A stretch of DNA of 41,576 nt, taken from assembly GCA_947631145.1 (NCBI GenBank), contig CANRKF010000009.1:1-41576 (forward strand). Reading direction: 5' to 3'. Shown piece by piece: positions 25,376-36,123 of this stretch. This stretch comes from an uncultured Clostridia bacterium (GTDB lineage: Bacteria > Bacillota > Clostridia > TANB77 > CAG-508). The notes beneath the pieces are model-generated. The model was not told the origin of the DNA, did not search any database, and saw only the letters and a list, made by a program, of their open reading frames with translations. The translations under genes were made by a program, and so were the position numbers. Position 1 is the stretch's first letter. The number at the start of each line of letters is the position of its first letter.

Positions 25376-28300
25376 ATGAAAAAAATAAATCAAAAAATTA
25401 CAGCATTAATTTTAACAATACTATTAGTAGCGTCAAACCTTGTTTCCGTAGGAAATCAAGTAATTGCGGTAAGCATTGCAGAGCAAAATAATAAAACCAA
25501 TAATAGCAATGTAACCTTTGATAGTTACTTAGAAGGAAACGTACATAGCAAGGAATACAATATAGAAAAAGCAAAACTATACTTAAAAATAAATGTATAT
25601 AACACAGGCTACTTAAAAAATCCAATAATTAGTATATCAAACACAGCTAATTATGAAATAGATGTAGCAAATATAACAGATCAAAATATATTATCTGTAA
25701 CTTCAAACCAAGTAATAGTTAAACAAATAAACAGTGGAGAAGAAGTTATTATAGAATTACCTATAAAAATGAAAACAGCAAACAAAGTAGAAAGCAACTT
25801 TATAGAAAAAAACTCTGAAGTTACATTAAACGCAAACTATATAGACGAAAATGGAAAAGAAAGAAATATAACAAAAACAATAAAAAATCAAGTTATATGG
25901 AATAGCCCAATGGAATTAAACTTAAACTATGAAGTAACCAAATATGTTCCATATAATCAAGGCGAAGAATATGGTGTTTTATTGCAAACTTTAATTAAAA
26001 GTAGCATAAAAGACCATGTTTTACCAATTTCAAAAACAGAATTAGAAATGAACCTACCACAAATAGAAAATGTAAAACCAGAAATAGTAAATGTAATTGC
26101 AAACAAAACAACAGCCACAAACAATGATGAAACAGGAAATAACTTTAATAACTCAAACTATCAATATGAAGCAGAAACCGGAAAACTTACAATTACTACA
26201 AACAATATTCCAGATGAAAACAATTTAATATCACTAAATTCAAATGGAACAGATGAATACCTTATTAATTGTATATATAAAGGAAAAGAAATATACGAAA
26301 AAGCTATAAATAATCCATATAATGCCCAAATGCAAGTAAAAGGAAGAGTAACACTTGCAAACACAGAAAAAATAATAGAAAACGAAATGCAAGTAACCTA
26401 TAACGAATATAAAACAAAAGGAAACTTAAGCTCAATTACTCCTATAGTAACAAATAATATTCCAAAAGGAAATATATATGCAAACTATGATAAGCAAGAA
26501 AACAAGCAAGAAACAAACTATGAATATAGCTACATAGCACAAATAAACGCATTAGAACTTACAAACCAAATTCAAATGCAAACTAAAAAAGATTCTTATT
26601 TAGATATGAATGGAAATGAATTTCCAATAGAAAAAGGATATATAAAACAAATAAAAATAGAAAAAAGCAATTTTGAAAAAATACTTTCAGAAGAAGGAAC
26701 AATAGAAATATTAAAACCAGATGGTACCAAAATAGCAACCATAAACAATATCAATAACATACAAACCGATACAACAGCTGAAGCAAGCCAAACCTCACAA
26801 ACTGAACCAACAGCTGAGGCAAATCTAGCATCACAAGCCGAACCAACAAATGAAGCAAGCCAAACCTCACAAACTGAACCAACAGCTGAAGCAAATCAAA
26901 CATCACAAGCCGAACAAATCTCACAAACTAAAAACTTAAAACTAGAAAACGGCTACATCATATTAGACCTTGAAGAAGAAAATCTACAAGAAGTACAAAT
27001 AAAAACCAGTAAACCAGTTTCAGAAGGAAACTTAAAAATAACAATATTAAAAGCAATAAGCGAAAACCAAGAGTACTCAAAAGACCAAATGAAAAACTTT
27101 AGCAAAATAAAATTAGGTTTAGAACTAAATAACGAAGCACAAAAAAATCAATTATTAGAAACAGAAATATCTTTAGTAGAACCAAAAACTTCAGCAGAAA
27201 TCACAATATCAGAAGAAAAACAAAACCTATCAACAACAGTAAAAAACGAAAACGTAGAAATTAGAGTAGTTCTAAATACATCTAGTGCAGAATATGCATT
27301 ATATAAAAATCCAGTAATAGAAATAGAATTACCAAGTCAAGTAGAAGAATTAAAAGAAAATGATATAAAATTATTATTAGAAGATGAACTAAAAATAGTA
27401 GATAAAAAAATAATAACAAGAAACAATAAAAAAGTACTTCAAATAACACTAGAAGGAACACAAACAAACTATATGGAAAAAGCACCAATTACGTCAGAAA
27501 ATGTAATAACCAAAGGTGCAAACATTATAATAAATGCAGATATTACTGTAAATAAACTATCAGCAAGCAAAGAAGAACAAATAACCATGTATTACACAAA
27601 CCAAAATATCAACCTTTATGAAAAATCTACCGAAGCTCCTACACTAAAAGGAATAGCAACTACAAAAGTTAATATAGTAGCACCAAATGGAGTTTCTGCA
27701 ATAAATAAAGAAGTAGGTTACAGTAATGAAAAAGCAGAATTAATTTCACTAAACAGTGAGAAAAAAGAAACAATTATACCAGCAAAAGAAACCAAAAAAA
27801 CAGTAACCATAGAAGGAATAGTTACAAACAATTACGAAAACCCAATTGAAAATGTATTAGTTTTAGGAAGAATACCATTTGAAGGAAACAAACAAATAGA
27901 TGGTGAAAGCCTAGAAAGTACATTTACAATGCCAATAACACGAGGAATAGAACTTAGTGGAATAGATTCAAACAAAGTAGAAGTATATTATAGTACAAAT
28001 GGAGAAGCAACCAAAGACCTAAATGAAGCTTCAAATAACTGGCAAGAAAACCTAGAAGACTTAAAAAATGTAAAAAGCTATTTAATTGTTATAAATGGAG
28101 AAGTAGCAAAATCAACACAAATTACCTTTAACTATCAAGTAGAATTACCAGCAAATCTAGGAACAGATAATAGCTCATATCAAATGTACAAAGTATATTA
28201 TAACAACAAAACAGAAGAAGTAAGTCTTGGCGAAACAAAAATATCTGGAATATTAGGAATATCAACAGAAAAATCACCAGAACTAGAAGTAAATTTAAGC

Positions 28301-30523
28301 TCAAATGTTGAGACAAATGGTGAAGTTACAGAAGGTCAAATAGTAAAATTCTTTGCCAAAGTAAAAAATATAGGAAAAGACGAAATAAAAAATGCGTTAT
28401 TAAATATACCTGTACCAACAGGAACCAAATATACAACATATAGCTATTCAGACCAATTATACGTAAAATCTGAAGAAACCACAAAACAAATTTCAATTGG
28501 AACTATAAAAGTAGGTGAAGAAGTAACCCTAAGCTATGACCTAAAAATGTTACCGGGAAATTTAGGACAAGTAACTAATAAAGTAAATGTAACAGCAACT
28601 AATATGCAAAAAGAAATTACTTCAAACGAATACACACTTACAAAAACAGAAGGAAAATTAGAATTAACCCTATCAGCACCAAGAGATCCAAATACTGCAC
28701 TTAATAAAGGAAACATACTATATGGAACCTTAATACTAGAACCAAAACAAGAATTAAACAATGTACAAATAACAATAAACGTACCAAATGGTATAAAAAT
28801 AAGTGATACAAGCTACACAGATAAAAACGGTCAAAACAAAGATTATGTAAAAGTTCAAAACAATACTATAACAGCACAAATACCAAAACTAGAAGCAAAT
28901 TATATGGAAAGTATGAAATTTAACTTAGAAATAGATAGCTATTCAGGAAACTTTGACTTTATTGCAAAAGCAAGTTCAAGTGAAAGTAAAGAACAAATAT
29001 CTAATATATTAAACTACCATGTAGGTTCACCAAGTTTTGAAATAACACAAAGCTCATCTTCAGAAAAATACTTAAAAGAAGCAAAAGAAATTACCTATGA
29101 ATTCACAATAAAAAATATAGGAGAATCAGATGCAAACGATGCAATATTTGAAGATGTATTACCAGAAGGCATAACCTTTAAAAAATTAGAATATACAAAT
29201 CAAGGAAAAACACAAGAAATAACATCTACATTAGATAACAAAGCAACAGTTAGATGGACAAAGCTAAAACCACAAGCCACAGAAACTGTAAAAATTACGG
29301 CACAAGCCAACATATTAGAAAACCAAAATGATAAAACAGTTGAAAATGTAGGAACAATTACAGCACAAGGAATAGAAAAGCAAACATCAAACAAAATAAG
29401 CACAATTATAGAATATAACCCAGAACTATACAAAGACGAAACCAGTGGAAATGGCGGAAATAATGTAACTAGTGGAAATGGAACTGCACAATATAAAATA
29501 ACAGGAACAGCATGGCTAGATCAAAACAGAAATGGCCAAAGAGAAGAAACAGAACAAGCCTTAGCAGGAATAGAAGTAATGCTATTTAAAAGAGAAAATA
29601 GTGAAATTGTTAAAAACATAAGTGACGGAACAGAAAAAATCACAAGAACATCAGAAAATGGAAGCTATGAATTTACAAATGTTAGTAACGGAAATTATAT
29701 AATAGTTTTCTGTTATGACACAGGTAAATATAGTCTTACAGAATATCAAAAATCAAATATAAGTACAAGCTATAACTCAGATGCAGTTTCAATGTTAGTT
29801 ACTCTAAATGGAAAACAAACACACGCAGGAGTTACAAACACAATAAAAGTACAAAATGAAAATGCAAGAGACATTGACCTTGGCTTATATGAAGCAAATA
29901 AATTTGACTTAAAATTAGACAAGTATATTAGCAAAATTACAGTAAATAGACCATCAGAAACAAAAGTATATAATACAGTAAATTCAAAACTAGAAAAAGT
30001 AGAAACATTTAATAAAGACATTAATAAAAGCAGTATTATTATTGAATATAAAATAGTAGTAACAAACGAAGGTGGTCTTGCAGGATATGCTAAAAAAATA
30101 GTAGACTACTTACCAACAAGCACTAAATTCAGTTCAGAATTAAACAAAGACTGGTATATTTCAGAAAATAACAAAGCAGTATACAATACTAGCCTAGAAA
30201 ATACACTTCTAAAGCCAGGCGAAAGCAAAGAAGTAACACTTATACTAAGCGCACAACTTACAAATAACAACATAGGAACAATACTTAATAACAACGCAGA
30301 AATATATGAAAGTTACAACGAATATGGCGAAAAAGATATTGACTCTGTATCAGCAAATAGAATAGAAACAGAAGACGATATATCAAAAGCAGACATCATA
30401 CTTTCAGCAGCAACAGGTTCAGCAATTATTTATTCAGCTTTAGGAATAGCAATATTATTTATTTTAACAATAGGAGTACTAATAATAAAAAGAAGCTTTA
30501 AGAAAGAAGAAGATATACTATAA
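25376..30523 (+). CDS. Giant surface protein A2, paralogue of A1
   Basis: A 1715-residue secreted, membrane-anchored protein with the same plan as A1: signal peptide (~1-33), beta-rich modules with the shared block NVIANKTTATN, DUF11-like domains (e.g. EGQIVKFFAKVKNIGKDEIK; EITYEFTIKNIGESDANDAI), one SdrD-B-like domain (GTAWLDQNRNGQREETEQAL), a further DUF11-like module (FDLKLDKYISKITVN) and ADIILSAATG, a membrane helix and KRSFKKEEDIL. It differs by a Thr/Ser/Gln/Glu-rich 12-residue repeat insert (residues 466-513). It has its own sigma-A promoter. B2 follows after 246 bp, so the pair may be an operon. It has no LPXTG and no catalytic motif. Adhesin or scaffold function is inferred from domains. 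Confidence 0.85.
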   Translation: MKKINQKITALILTILLVASNLVSVGNQVIAVSIAEQNNKTNNSNVTFDSYLEGNVHSKEYNIEKAKLYLKINVYNTGYLKNPIISISNTANYEIDVANITDQNILSVTSNQVIVKQINSGEEVIIELPIKMKTANKVESNFIEKNSEVTLNANYIDENGKERNITKTIKNQVIWNSPMELNLNYEVTKYVPYNQGEEYGVLLQTLIKSSIKDHVLPISKTELEMNLPQIENVKPEIVNVIANKTTATNNDETGNNFNNSNYQYEAETGKLTITTNNIPDENNLISLNSNGTDEYLINCIYKGKEIYEKAINNPYNAQMQVKGRVTLANTEKIIENEMQVTYNEYKTKGNLSSITPIVTNNIPKGNIYANYDKQENKQETNYEYSYIAQINALELTNQIQMQTKKDSYLDMNGNEFPIEKGYIKQIKIEKSNFEKILSEEGTIEILKPDGTKIATINNINNIQTDTTAEASQTSQTEPTAEANLASQAEPTNEASQTSQTEPTAEANQTSQAEQISQTKNLKLENGYIILDLEEENLQEVQIKTSKPVSEGNLKITILKAISENQEYSKDQMKNFSKIKLGLELNNEAQKNQLLETEISLVEPKTSAEITISEEKQNLSTTVKNENVEIRVVLNTSSAEYALYKNPVIEIELPSQVEELKENDIKLLLEDELKIVDKKIITRNNKKVLQITLEGTQTNYMEKAPITSENVITKGANIIINADITVNKLSASKEEQITMYYTNQNINLYEKSTEAPTLKGIATTKVNIVAPNGVSAINKEVGYSNEKAELISLNSEKKETIIPAKETKKTVTIEGIVTNNYENPIENVLVLGRIPFEGNKQIDGESLESTFTMPITRGIELSGIDSNKVEVYYSTNGEATKDLNEASNNWQENLEDLKNVKSYLIVINGEVAKSTQITFNYQVELPANLGTDNSSYQMYKVYYNNKTEEVSLGETKISGILGISTEKSPELEVNLSSNVETNGEVTEGQIVKFFAKVKNIGKDEIKNALLNIPVPTGTKYTTYSYSDQLYVKSEETTKQISIGTIKVGEEVTLSYDLKMLPGNLGQVTNKVNVTATNMQKEITSNEYTLTKTEGKLELTLSAPRDPNTALNKGNILYGTLILEPKQELNNVQITINVPNGIKISDTSYTDKNGQNKDYVKVQNNTITAQIPKLEANYMESMKFNLEIDSYSGNFDFIAKASSSESKEQISNILNYHVGSPSFEITQSSSSEKYLKEAKEITYEFTIKNIGESDANDAIFEDVLPEGITFKKLEYTNQGKTQEITSTLDNKATVRWTKLKPQATETVKITAQANILENQNDKTVENVGTITAQGIEKQTSNKISTIIEYNPELYKDETSGNGGNNVTSGNGTAQYKITGTAWLDQNRNGQREETEQALAGIEVMLFKRENSEIVKNISDGTEKITRTSENGSYEFTNVSNGNYIIVFCYDTGKYSLTEYQKSNISTSYNSDAVSMLVTLNGKQTHAGVTNTIKVQNENARDIDLGLYEANKFDLKLDKYISKITVNRPSETKVYNTVNSKLEKVETFNKDINKSSIIIEYKIVVTNEGGLAGYAKKIVDYLPTSTKFSSELNKDWYISENNKAVYNTSLENTLLKPGESKEVTLILSAQLTNNNIGTILNNNAEIYESYNEYGEKDIDSVSANRIETEDDISKADIILSAATGSAIIYSALGIAILFILTIGVLIIKRSFKKEEDIL
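26771..26914 (+). repeat. 36-bp in-frame tandem repeat in A2
   Basis: Four 12-codon units encode PTAEASQTSQTE-type peptides (TTAEASQTSQTE, PTAEANLASQAE, PTNEASQTSQTE, PTAEANQTSQAE). Units 1/3 and 2/4 are most alike, giving a 72-bp higher-order period. A1 lacks this insert. Confidence 0.9.
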
Positions 30524-30612
30524 TCAAGTATATAAATAGTAAAAACAATACTATTAAAAAAAAGAAAATCGTTTGCTAAGCAAACAAATGCCACGCGTTT
30601 TACATGGGCAAA

Positions 30613-30737
30613 TTAAAAAAGATTAAACTTGTTTTCTAGGAAAGCTGCATTTAAAAAATGCCTTTCCTAGAAAATTAAGAAAGATTAACCTAATTTTCTA
30701 AGAAAGATGAATCAAAAAATGCATTTTCCTAGAAAAT
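30613..30737. repeat. Duplicated 62-bp hairpin unit between A2 and B2
   Basis: Two adjacent units (30613-30674 and 30675-30737) start AARAAAGATTAA. The first holds a 13-bp stem, TTTTCTAGGAAAG with CTTTCCTAGAAAA, with an inner GCATT/AATGC stem. The second is a decayed copy (30694-30736). A smaller GTTTGC-TAA-GCAAAC hairpin lies upstream near 30570-30585. No T-run follows, so they are not standard terminators. Confidence 0.8.
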
Positions 30738-30769
30738 AAAAACTAATACCAAAAGTAGGGAGGTAAAAA

Positions 30770-33700
30770 ATGAATAGTAAAAAGAAAAAAGCACTTCTTT
30801 TAGTAGCACTTATAGCAGTATTTATTTCGCTAGTAATAACCTTTTCTGGTTTAGCACATTTAGAACTACAAAACATAAAAGAAGTAGCCCAACTTACAAA
30901 AGAAGCCCTTACCGATGATAGCTCATCTGCTGAAGAAAATATAAAAACAATGGGAGCACATAATAAAGATGGCTCACTTTGGGTAGAAGCCTTACCGGGA
31001 AACATAAATAAGGTATTTATCCCAACAGCAAATGGTGCACAATTATATTGTATAGAAAAAGGAGTAAGTTTAAAATCTGGCTTACCAACAGTAGCAGAAA
31101 TAAGAGCACTTCAAGGAAAAAAAGGAACAGTAACATCACCTTTCCATCCAGCCACACTTCCAGATAAACTTTACTCAAACACATACTATGAATGTGTAAA
31201 CGATCATAAAACAATGATACCATCAGGAGCATACATAGTTACAGCACCAAGCAATTATATAGCACCATATAACGGATCATATTCTTATGGTTCATCAAGT
31301 AGCTTCACAAAAGGAGAAAACATTAGCCAAGAAGTAAGACAAGTAGCAATGTGGTTAAACCCAGAAATGAATAAAGGTGAAAACTTTTATGAAAGTGGAG
31401 CAAGCTTCAGTTATATAGATATGGCAGAAGAATTAAAAAATGAAGCAATGGAATATAGAGATTATGAAAATAGCTTAAATGCAAGCGGAAGTGAACCAAT
31501 AAAAAATGCAACTACTGAAAAAGTAAAAATAGCAGTAGATCAAAAAGAAGAAACCTTAATACTTGGACCATATAAAATAGAATATACAAATGGAAACTCT
31601 GCATCAGCAAAATTTGCAGGAATTTCTAATATGGAAGTAAAAGGTTATAACGATAAAGATAAAAAAGTATTTATTAAAGACCTAGAAATAATAAGCTATA
31701 TTCAAAATGGAAAAGAAAATAAATTAGATTTCTTTACACCATTAAAAGAAGAAGGATATGTAGATAAAACAGAAAACTCATACCCAGCAAGTGGACAAGA
31801 ATTTTATATAAAAATAAAAAATCCAAATGCAGGAGTTTCAGAAGTTAAGGAAAAAGTAAGATATGTAGATATAAATGTAGAATACTCTTACATGAAAGTA
31901 ACTGCAACTCAATGTACACTTAAAGGAAACCAATTAGTAGCAACACCAGTACCAACTTTACATTATGATGCAGGCTTTTGCACAATTAACTATGAATGGA
32001 ATGTAACAAACAACCCATTAAAACAACAAGAAGTAATAGATGCTTGGGGCGAAAGAAATTTATATAAAACAAACATACATCTAACAGGAGAACCAGAAGA
32101 AACACCGGGCACACCAGATACACCAAATAAACCAGATACACCAACACCAGAAAATCCAACAAAACCATCAATTCCAGATATAACATTAACTCCAGGCCCA
32201 GATGTAACGCCAAGCCCAGTACCAAGCCCAACAGTAACTCCTACACCTACACCAACACCAACTGTAACATTAGAAGATATTACAATGAAATTAGGAGGTT
32301 ACACATGGGAAGATGTATTAGAAGGTAAGGAAAGCTTAGCAAATGGTACAAAAACAGAAGCAGATATAGCAATTCCTAATGTAAAGGTAACTTTATATGA
32401 ATGTGAAATTGATGAAAAAGGAACCGTACAATATAAAGACGGAAAACCAATAGGAAAAGTAGCAGATTTACTTTCAGATACAGATAAAGAGGAACTATCA
32501 AAAGAAGAACTATTAAGAAGAGTAAATCCACAATTAACAAACGAAAATGGATATTACCAATTTGATGGCTTAGATGTATTCAAAAAATACTATGTTACAT
32601 TTGAATATAATGGACAAATATATATGCCTACAGACTATTTAGTAACAGGAAGCGGTTCAAAACAAACTTCTGTACAAAATATGGTAAATGCAAGCTTATA
32701 TAACACAGATATATGGGCAGCAGCATCAAAAGCAACAGAAACCTCAGAAGTTAGAGAAAACTATAATAATAAATTTGCAGAAATAGGATCAGCACCAAAA
32801 GGCTATAAATCTAGTGATTCTTTAAAAACAGGAATGCTTGTAGAAGGATATAATGAAACCTATTCTATTAATGACTTAATGGGATATGAATTACAAGAAA
32901 ATGGTACATACAGTGCCAAAGGCCCACAATTAATAGATAGCTTATACACAATAGATTCAAACGGAAACATAGTACAAGGAAAAACAATAAGTGAAGGTGA
33001 AATAAGCAAAAAAATTAAAGAATATATACAAAAAGAATATAAATATCCAGATGAAAATGCATTAAAATCAATTTATCAAAGCATAGCAGGAACACAATCA
33101 GAAATATGGAAAAAACTACAATACATAGAAGATTGCAAAATACAAGCAACTACAGCATCAATTTCTGGAGAAATAGACTTATATCCAGTATATGATAAAT
33201 TTATAGTAGACGAAAACACTTTTGTAATACCAGGAGTAGGAACCTTACCTCAAATATATAATGGACAATACTATATAAACCTAGGCTTGTGGAGAAGAGA
33301 ACAAAATAACTTAGCACTAAAAAAAGATATATATCGTACAGCAACTAGAATTAACGGAAAAACAGAAGTATATACATATAATAAACGTACAGCAGGTGCA
33401 GATTACTGGGAAATTGAATTAAGAATGCAAGACTATAATAACTATTATGGAAGCTACTATAACAGAGAAATATATTCATCAGATTATGAATACAAACCAG
33501 AAATTACAAACCTTTATGGTAAAGAACTAGAACTATATGTAACATATCAAATAGTAGTTAGAAACTTATCACAAGGAATAGTAAATGAAGTTACTGAAGT
33601 AGTAGATTACTATGATAAAGATTATACATATATGCCAAATTTATCATGGGTAATGTATAAAGAAAGCGGTATAGATGAAGAAACAGCAGTACCATCAAAA

Positions 33701-35953
33701 TCTTACTATAATATGATTAACAATTTAGACATAAAACAAATAAACTATGCAAAAGACATTAACGCATCATATAGTACTACAGCAAATGAAAGCGGAAATA
33801 ACTGCGGAACAAGTATTTATGGTACAGCATCACAATCAAACATAGAAACAAAATATAACTCAGTATATGTACGTGGTTTAAATAGCAAAAAATTACAAAC
33901 AGGAGAAGATGCATATATTTACTTAACATTCAAAGTAAATCCAGATAGCAAAGGGCCAGTTATTTTAGACGAAGACAATAGCCTAAAACAAAACTATGTA
34001 GAAATAAATGGATATAAAAGCTATTATAAAGATGGCGCACAATTACCAAACGATAAAACAATTTCTGGAAACGAAACAGTAGCAGGAATTATAGACAATA
34101 ACTCAACACCAGGTAACCTAAACTTAGAAGACTTACAAGGAGATAAATACGAGAAAAACTTTGAAGACGATACAGATAGAGCAAAAGGAATAAAAGTTAC
34201 CTTAGATACCGAAGCTACTAGAGAAATAAACGGAACAGTTTGGGAAGACGAAAGAACACAAAATGTAAATAATGCAATTATAGGAGACGGTGTAAGGCAA
34301 GACGGAGAAATTGGCATAAAAGGCATAACAGTAGAATTAGTAGAAAAAATGGAAAACGGAGGTGAATATGTATGGCAAACAGTAGAAACAGATGAAAATG
34401 GTGTATACAAATTCACAGGCTACATACCAGGAAACTATATAGTAAGATTTAGATACGGAAATGATACAAAAAATGTATTAATAGAATCAAACGGAGGAGA
34501 AAATGCAGTATCATATAACGGCCAAGACTTCAAATCAACAGTATATAGTAAAGACCTAAAAAATAATGTTACATTATCAAAATACGAAGACGAATATTAT
34601 AATATAGAAGAAGCAGATAAACTAGCCAACCAAAAAACAAACATGTCAGATGCAAAAGATTTATGGGAAAGCAAAAAAGTAAATACAGGTAGAACAGTAA
34701 ATAATGTAACAAACTATCAAGAAGAAAGCTATCAAGGAAGAACTAATGTTAATAACTACTCAAGTGGAGAAATAAACAATAGCAAGGCACAAATATTAGC
34801 AGCACCATATGCACAAAGCGTAGATAATAGCATGATACAAGAATTAATAGCAAATACAAACATGGTAGCTGAAACACCAATAATTGTAGCAGAAATAGAA
34901 TATAATAGAACCATTTCAAACGGAAGCAAAACCGAAAGCAACGGAGAACAGTATTTATATGATAATGAAAAGAATGGCAATTACACATTAAATAATGTAG
35001 ACTTTGGACTTACAGAAAGACCAAAAGCACAACTAGAACTTGATAAAAAAGTAACAAATATAAAATTAACCTTATCAGATGGAACCACATTATTTGATGC
35101 AAACAAATCAGTAAGTAACCTATCTTTCTTAGAAGGAAGCTCATACAACTTAGATAAGCAAATGAAAAACAATAAATACCAAGAATATTACAAAGAAAGC
35201 AAAACAGATAAAAACTATAACCGTTATTCATATAGAACAGAATTAGAAGGAAAAATAGCAGCACTTTATCCAAATGGAAGAAATGGTTTAATACAAGCAA
35301 TAGTAGATGACGAATTATTAAAAGAAGCAACACTACAAGTATCTTATGAATTAACAATTAAAAACGTAAGTGAAACAGACTATTCTAACAAAGACTTCTA
35401 TTATTTAGGAACAGTAGCATCAGAAGAAAACAAGGTAACAACAAATGCAAACATGGTAATAGACTATGTAGCAAACAATTTACAATATAGTGCATCACAA
35501 AATACAGGCTGGACCTTAGCAAAAACACAAGGCACAGAAATAGCAGAAGGCTTAGTAGATAGTAACGTAAAAGAAAAAACAAAACTATATACCAACATAC
35601 TAGCAACTACACAGTTAAGCAAAAACTTAAAACCAGGTGAAAATATAACTAAAGACTTAGTATTAACACAAATAATTTACGGTAATGATGAAGCAGATAA
35701 TGAAGTTTATGAAAACATAGCCGAAATAGTAAAAACATCAAACACAGTTGGAAGAAGAATGGCATATTCTATTGTAGGAAATCAAGATCCTACTACTATA
35801 CCAACAGAAGTAGATAGTGCAAAAGCAGAAACAGTAGTTGTAGTACCACCATTTGGTATATCACCAATATACATATATGGTGCAGTTGCCTTAGCAGCAG
35901 TTATAGTATTAACAGTAGGAATAATATTCATTAAGAAAAAAGTAGTTAAATAA
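30770..35953 (+). CDS. Giant surface protein B2 with thioester-domain head, paralogue of B1
   Basis: A 1727-residue membrane-anchored protein. A hydrophobic N-terminal segment (~7-29) leads into a head (~65-250) with both hallmarks of a thioester domain: the Cys motif L-Y-C94-I-E-K and the Gln motif V-R-Q191-V-A-M-W. In characterised Gram-positive adhesins such a pair forms an internal Cys-Gln thioester that can bind host or surface amines covalently. After a beta-rich part comes a Pro/Thr linker (~440-503), an SdrD-B-like domain (~508 on: MKLGGYTWEDVLEGKESLAN), a long middle shared with B1 (LQTGEDAYIYLTFKV; YEKNFEDDTDRAKG), a second SdrD-B-like domain (REINGTVWEDE) and VVPPFG, a membrane helix and IKKKVVK. 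The GGGAGG site is upstream. Covalent attachment is inferred, not shown. Confidence 0.85.
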   Translation: MNSKKKKALLLVALIAVFISLVITFSGLAHLELQNIKEVAQLTKEALTDDSSSAEENIKTMGAHNKDGSLWVEALPGNINKVFIPTANGAQLYCIEKGVSLKSGLPTVAEIRALQGKKGTVTSPFHPATLPDKLYSNTYYECVNDHKTMIPSGAYIVTAPSNYIAPYNGSYSYGSSSSFTKGENISQEVRQVAMWLNPEMNKGENFYESGASFSYIDMAEELKNEAMEYRDYENSLNASGSEPIKNATTEKVKIAVDQKEETLILGPYKIEYTNGNSASAKFAGISNMEVKGYNDKDKKVFIKDLEIISYIQNGKENKLDFFTPLKEEGYVDKTENSYPASGQEFYIKIKNPNAGVSEVKEKVRYVDINVEYSYMKVTATQCTLKGNQLVATPVPTLHYDAGFCTINYEWNVTNNPLKQQEVIDAWGERNLYKTNIHLTGEPEETPGTPDTPNKPDTPTPENPTKPSIPDITLTPGPDVTPSPVPSPTVTPTPTPTPTVTLEDITMKLGGYTWEDVLEGKESLANGTKTEADIAIPNVKVTLYECEIDEKGTVQYKDGKPIGKVADLLSDTDKEELSKEELLRRVNPQLTNENGYYQFDGLDVFKKYYVTFEYNGQIYMPTDYLVTGSGSKQTSVQNMVNASLYNTDIWAAASKATETSEVRENYNNKFAEIGSAPKGYKSSDSLKTGMLVEGYNETYSINDLMGYELQENGTYSAKGPQLIDSLYTIDSNGNIVQGKTISEGEISKKIKEYIQKEYKYPDENALKSIYQSIAGTQSEIWKKLQYIEDCKIQATTASISGEIDLYPVYDKFIVDENTFVIPGVGTLPQIYNGQYYINLGLWRREQNNLALKKDIYRTATRINGKTEVYTYNKRTAGADYWEIELRMQDYNNYYGSYYNREIYSSDYEYKPEITNLYGKELELYVTYQIVVRNLSQGIVNEVTEVVDYYDKDYTYMPNLSWVMYKESGIDEETAVPSKSYYNMINNLDIKQINYAKDINASYSTTANESGNNCGTSIYGTASQSNIETKYNSVYVRGLNSKKLQTGEDAYIYLTFKVNPDSKGPVILDEDNSLKQNYVEINGYKSYYKDGAQLPNDKTISGNETVAGIIDNNSTPGNLNLEDLQGDKYEKNFEDDTDRAKGIKVTLDTEATREINGTVWEDERTQNVNNAIIGDGVRQDGEIGIKGITVELVEKMENGGEYVWQTVETDENGVYKFTGYIPGNYIVRFRYGNDTKNVLIESNGGENAVSYNGQDFKSTVYSKDLKNNVTLSKYEDEYYNIEEADKLANQKTNMSDAKDLWESKKVNTGRTVNNVTNYQEESYQGRTNVNNYSSGEINNSKAQILAAPYAQSVDNSMIQELIANTNMVAETPIIVAEIEYNRTISNGSKTESNGEQYLYDNEKNGNYTLNNVDFGLTERPKAQLELDKKVTNIKLTLSDGTTLFDANKSVSNLSFLEGSSYNLDKQMKNNKYQEYYKESKTDKNYNRYSYRTELEGKIAALYPNGRNGLIQAIVDDELLKEATLQVSYELTIKNVSETDYSNKDFYYLGTVASEENKVTTNANMVIDYVANNLQYSASQNTGWTLAKTQGTEIAEGLVDSNVKEKTKLYTNILATTQLSKNLKPGENITKDLVLTQIIYGNDEADNEVYENIAEIVKTSNTVGRRMAYSIVGNQDPTTIPTEVDSAKAETVVVVPPFGISPIYIYGAVALAAVIVLTVGIIFIKKKVVK

Positions 35954-35977
35954 TTAATTAGCAAAATAGGATTTTAG

Positions 35978-36006
35978 ACAAAACCTCGGCCAAGCCGGGG
36001 TTTTGT
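35978..36006 (+). terminator. Terminator of the surface-protein block
   Basis: ACAAAACC-T-CGGC (35978-35990), loop CAA, and GCCG-G-GGTTTTGT (35994-36006), followed by TTTG. It lies 25 bp after the B2 stop. Confidence 0.88.
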
Positions 36007-36029
36007 TTTGGCAAAAATGTGATTAAATG

Positions 36030-36123
36030 AAAAGCAAAATATATTCTGTAAAGTAGATGCAATTTATAAAAAAAGTATTGTTAAGTAAAAAGCTAAATGA
36101 ATTCTATAAAGTAGACGCAATTT
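36030..36123. repeat. Two 36-bp direct repeats upstream of spoIIE
   Basis: The copies at 36030-36065 and 36088-36123 share AAAAGC, ATTCT, TAAAGTAGA and GCAATTT in the same order, with a 58-bp period. GATTAAATG also recurs (36021 and 36128). They lie in the 418-bp gap (35954-36371), which otherwise holds no gene. Confidence 0.8.
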
